NCBI GenBank assembly: GCA_030043455.1
Contig: JASHXQ010000028.1
Span: 1 to 6,711, forward strand
Direction: 5' to 3'
DNA: 6,711 bases
Source: Nitrososphaerales archaeon
GTDB taxonomy: Archaea > Thermoproteota > Nitrososphaeria > Nitrososphaerales > CADDZS01
In this document: positions 5,462-6,711 of the stretch, in pieces
Layout: every line of letters starts with the position of its first letter
Numbering within the stretch: the first letter of the stretch is position 1
The notes under the pieces: model-generated
What the model saw: the letters and a program-made list of their open reading frames with translations, nothing else
The model's database searches: none
Told to the model about the DNA's origin: nothing
Made by a program: the position numbers and the translations under genes

Positions 5462-5470
5462 GCGCGGCAG

Positions 5471-5487
5471 AGTGGCTCTGCGTCGAT
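5471..5487 (+). other. tRNA-Arg intron at position 30/31, 17 nt
   Basis: Removing 5471-5487 joins GCAG to C31 and restores a full 5-bp anticodon stem. The BHB central helix is CGGC (5465-5468) with GTCG (5482-5485), one wobble. Bulges are AGA (5469-5471) and ATC (5486-5488), with a short inner helix G-C, T-G, G-T. A perfect 6-bp hairpin, GCAGAG-TGG-CTCTGC (5467-5481), competes with this fold. Confidence 0.7.
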
Positions 5488-5494
5488 CCTCCTA

Positions 5495-5507
5495 TCCGCT
5501 GGGTGAA
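5495..5507 (+). other. tRNA-Arg intron at position 37/38, 13 nt
   Basis: After removal of the 30/31 intron, the anticodon stem serves as outer helix. CTCC (5489-5492 read as C32, T33, C34, C35) faces GGTG (5502-5505) with three pairs and a T-T mismatch at position 33. The bulges are TAT (5493-5495) and AAA (5506-5508). The inner part is only 6 nt, so this is near the minimum size for an archaeal tRNA intron. Its end could shift by one A. Confidence 0.65.
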
Positions 5508-5543
5508 AGCTGTAGGTCGTGGGTTCAAATCCCACCGGGCCCG

Positions 5544-5829
5544 CTTGCTATTGGGAGAGGTGCTACGGTTTATTCAATCTGATTTCCCAAAGCCTTTTTC
5601 CAAGGTATCGATGAAATATTCATCACCAACAAAAGCACGCGTCGCAAAATACCGGGTGACGGAGGGGAATGGCTCAACGAGCGAATTCTCCGGAGTTCAA
5701 GATAGAATGGTTCTGCCTTTGATGCCTTGCAAGTTTACTATCGTCCGGTGAAAGATCTTCCTACCAGACAAAGAAGAATTCTGACAGGCCTTGATTATCC
5801 TTGCGGTGGATATTTTTGATAGACACATC
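5544..5829 (-). other. spacer between tRNA-Arg and the epimerase; possible eroded gene remnant
   Basis: No intact gene is visible in these 286 nt. On the minus strand one frame reads protein-like text, VTRYFATRAFVGDEYFIDTL followed by EKGFGKSD and a stop at 5576-5574. An in-frame TGA (5699-5697) separates it from a preceding stretch ending KGRTILS. The segment after that TGA has no ATG, GTG or usable TTG start. This could be a decayed gene downstream of the epimerase or chance. I do not recognise a family. Confidence 0.25.
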
Positions 5830-6711
5830 CTAACCCGCCACTTCATTACTATGGATTCGCTGGCTCGCCCATGCAAAGGTCTTTTCCAAGCCCGAGTCAA
5901 AAGGGGTAGTAGGTTTCCAGCCCAATGTCTTTTCGATCCTCTCCAGTGAAGGAATCCTCTGTAGAACGCCTGTCGGTTGGGATGTGTCAAATTTCAGTGG
6001 GATCTTCTTTCCTGACAAAGAGATGATATTCTCAGCAAGGTGTCGCACAGTCACTTCCTCCTGTGTGCCCAGATTGACTGTGAGTGCCGAATTCTTGGTA
6101 GTGTACTCTTGAAGAAGGACTAGTGCGTCGATGGCGTCGTCGATAAAAACGAAGCATCTTTTTTGAGAACCGTCGCCCCACACCACAAAGCTTTCTTCCG
6201 GATATCGGATCGCCTTTCTCATCAAGGAACCAATCACTTGGCTCTTGTCGGGATTGAGATAGATGTTTTCTCCGTAGGCATGAAATATTCTTGCAATGCC
6301 AACTCCGACACTTTCCATCATCCCGAGCTGAGTCTCTGCAAGATACTTCGACCAGCCGTATCCACCTTCTGGTTCCACCGGATTCTCGGAATCCTCCTCC
6401 TTGAACGGTGAACTTGCTGTCATTTGGAGGTGTTTCGGATACACCGAAACGCTTGAGGCATAGATGATAGTTTTCACGCCATTTTCCAGACAGGCGCGAA
6501 AGACATTGGTATCAATCAACACATTCGATTGAAGCGCGAAAAGCTCCCTAGCAACAGAACCGTGAAGATACTGAACACTGCCTACTTCGGCCGCAAAGTG
6601 GTAAACGATATCGATGTTTTTTAGGGAATCCTGCGCAAATCCTCGATCGCCTAGATCCCCTCGAAGGACTTGTGTCTGGACTTGCAGATCCTCTAGATTC
6701 TGAGTTGATCC
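5830..6711 (-). CDS. NAD-dependent sugar-nucleotide epimerase/dehydratase, extended SDR (N-terminus off the right edge)
   Basis: The frame is open from the right edge to TAG at 5832-5830, 293 residues visible; an internal GTG at 6522 is not the start. Residues below count from the edge. RGDLGD (17-22) is the acidic turn that contacts the cofactor, and YHFAAEVG (37-44) the loop before the active site. ASSVSVYP (85-92) carries the catalytic serine and YGWSK (118-122) the catalytic Tyr and Lys. VVWGDGSQKRCFVFIDD (176-192) and LGWKP near the C-terminus are typical of this group. The Rossmann GxxGxxG lies beyond the window. The pattern resembles GDP-mannose 3,5-epimerase and UDP-glucose 4-epimerase relatives, which supply sugars for glycans or S-layer glycosylation, but the exact substrate cannot be read from sequence. 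Neighbouring genes that could tell are outside the window. Confidence 0.88.
   Translation of the reverse strand, partial: GSTQNLEDLQVQTQVLRGDLGDRGFAQDSLKNIDIVYHFAAEVGSVQYLHGSVARELFALQSNVLIDTNVFRACLENGVKTIIYASSVSVYPKHLQMTASSPFKEEDSENPVEPEGGYGWSKYLAETQLGMMESVGVGIARIFHAYGENIYLNPDKSQVIGSLMRKAIRYPEESFVVWGDGSQKRCFVFIDDAIDALVLLQEYTTKNSALTVNLGTQEEVTVRHLAENIISLSGKKIPLKFDTSQPTGVLQRIPSLERIEKTLGWKPTTPFDSGLEKTFAWASQRIHSNEVAG

Larger units (their letters stand above)
5418..5543 (+). tRNA. tRNA-Arg(CCT) interrupted by three introns
   Basis: The acceptor stem GGGCTCG (5418-5424) pairs with CGGGCCC (5536-5542), with one T-G wobble; the discriminator is G (5543). The T arm is GTGGG-TTCAAAT-CCCAC (5519-5535). 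The D stem GCGC (5427-5430) pairs with GCGC (5462-5465). The anticodon stem is GCAG (5467-5470) plus C31 (5488), pairing with GCTGT (5509-5513). The loop is C32 T33 CCT A37 (5489-5494) plus A38 (5508). The variable loop is AGGTC. This yields anticodon CCT, decoding AGG arginine, and the G discriminator and overall form fit archaeal tRNA-Arg. The 126-nt gene gives a tRNA of 73 nt (75 nt with the shorter D-loop intron). CCA is not encoded. No T-rich terminator is evident immediately downstream; the first T-run is at about 5595. Confidence 0.88.

Noticed and set aside
5467..5481. Anticodon GGC (Ala) in the hairpin GCAGAG-TGG-CTCTGC
   Set aside because: The loop is too small, and the G discriminator and 3' stem GCTGT fit Arg(CCT) with a perfect stem and a standard CTCCTAA loop.
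5697..5699. Selenocysteine readthrough of the in-frame TGA
   Set aside because: There is no start codon, no recognisable selenoprotein and no evident SECIS-like element; decay or chance is simpler.
1..6711. CRISPR arrays, insertion sequences, defence or phage genes
   Set aside because: I saw no spaced repeat array, transposase, integrase or terminal inverted repeats. The phage-related metallopeptidase family also occurs as an ordinary archaeal gene.

Overview
The window is archaeal chromosome. The evidence is a tailless 74-residue archaeal histone, an archaeal Fap7/AK6-type adenylate kinase, an archaeal COG1340-type coiled-coil protein, a DUF373 membrane protein, a geranylgeranyl-reductase-family flavoprotein, AT-rich TATA-like promoter elements, and two tRNA genes carrying several small introns with bulge-helix-bulge (BHB) splice sites. 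Multi-intron tRNA genes together with histones point to the TACK group (for example Thermoproteota, Bathyarchaeia, Nitrososphaeria or Korarchaeia). I cannot place it more exactly from sequence alone. TTG is the start codon of four genes with a bounded start, and probably of a fifth.

Left half, all on the minus strand and read from right to left: histone (3058-2834), then 13 nt later tRNA-Glu(CTC) (2820-2653), a 123-nt spacer with a 20-bp-phased direct repeat, then a close row of adenylate kinase (2529-1882), coiled-coil protein (1850-981) and DUF373 protein (about 950 to beyond the left edge). The last three are 30-31 nt apart and look like one transcription unit of conserved archaeal housekeeping genes. 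The coiled-coil and DUF373 proteins have no known biochemical function.

Middle: a divergent promoter region (3059-3191) separates the histone from a plus-strand pair, a geranylgeranyl-reductase-like flavoprotein (3192-4211) and a small HExxH metallopeptidase (4246-4656). The metallopeptidase converges on a minus-strand DedA/VTT membrane protein (5289-4657). Their two TGA stop codons abut in the palindrome TGATCA.

Right part: tRNA-Arg(CCT) (5418-5543, plus) with three introns, a 286-nt spacer with a possible gene remnant, and a minus-strand extended-SDR sugar-nucleotide epimerase (5830 to beyond the right edge) whose N-terminal Rossmann motif lies outside the window.

The most notable content is in the tRNAs. 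Each is assembled from fragments. tRNA-Glu needs three excisions: a D-loop intron and two introns stacked at position 37/38. The second of these appears nested at the 3' splice site of the first, so they must be removed in a fixed order. tRNA-Arg needs three excisions: D-loop, position 30/31 and position 37/38. I derived the boundaries by rebuilding the mature cloverleaves and testing BHB geometry by hand. They are inferences that RNA data could settle.
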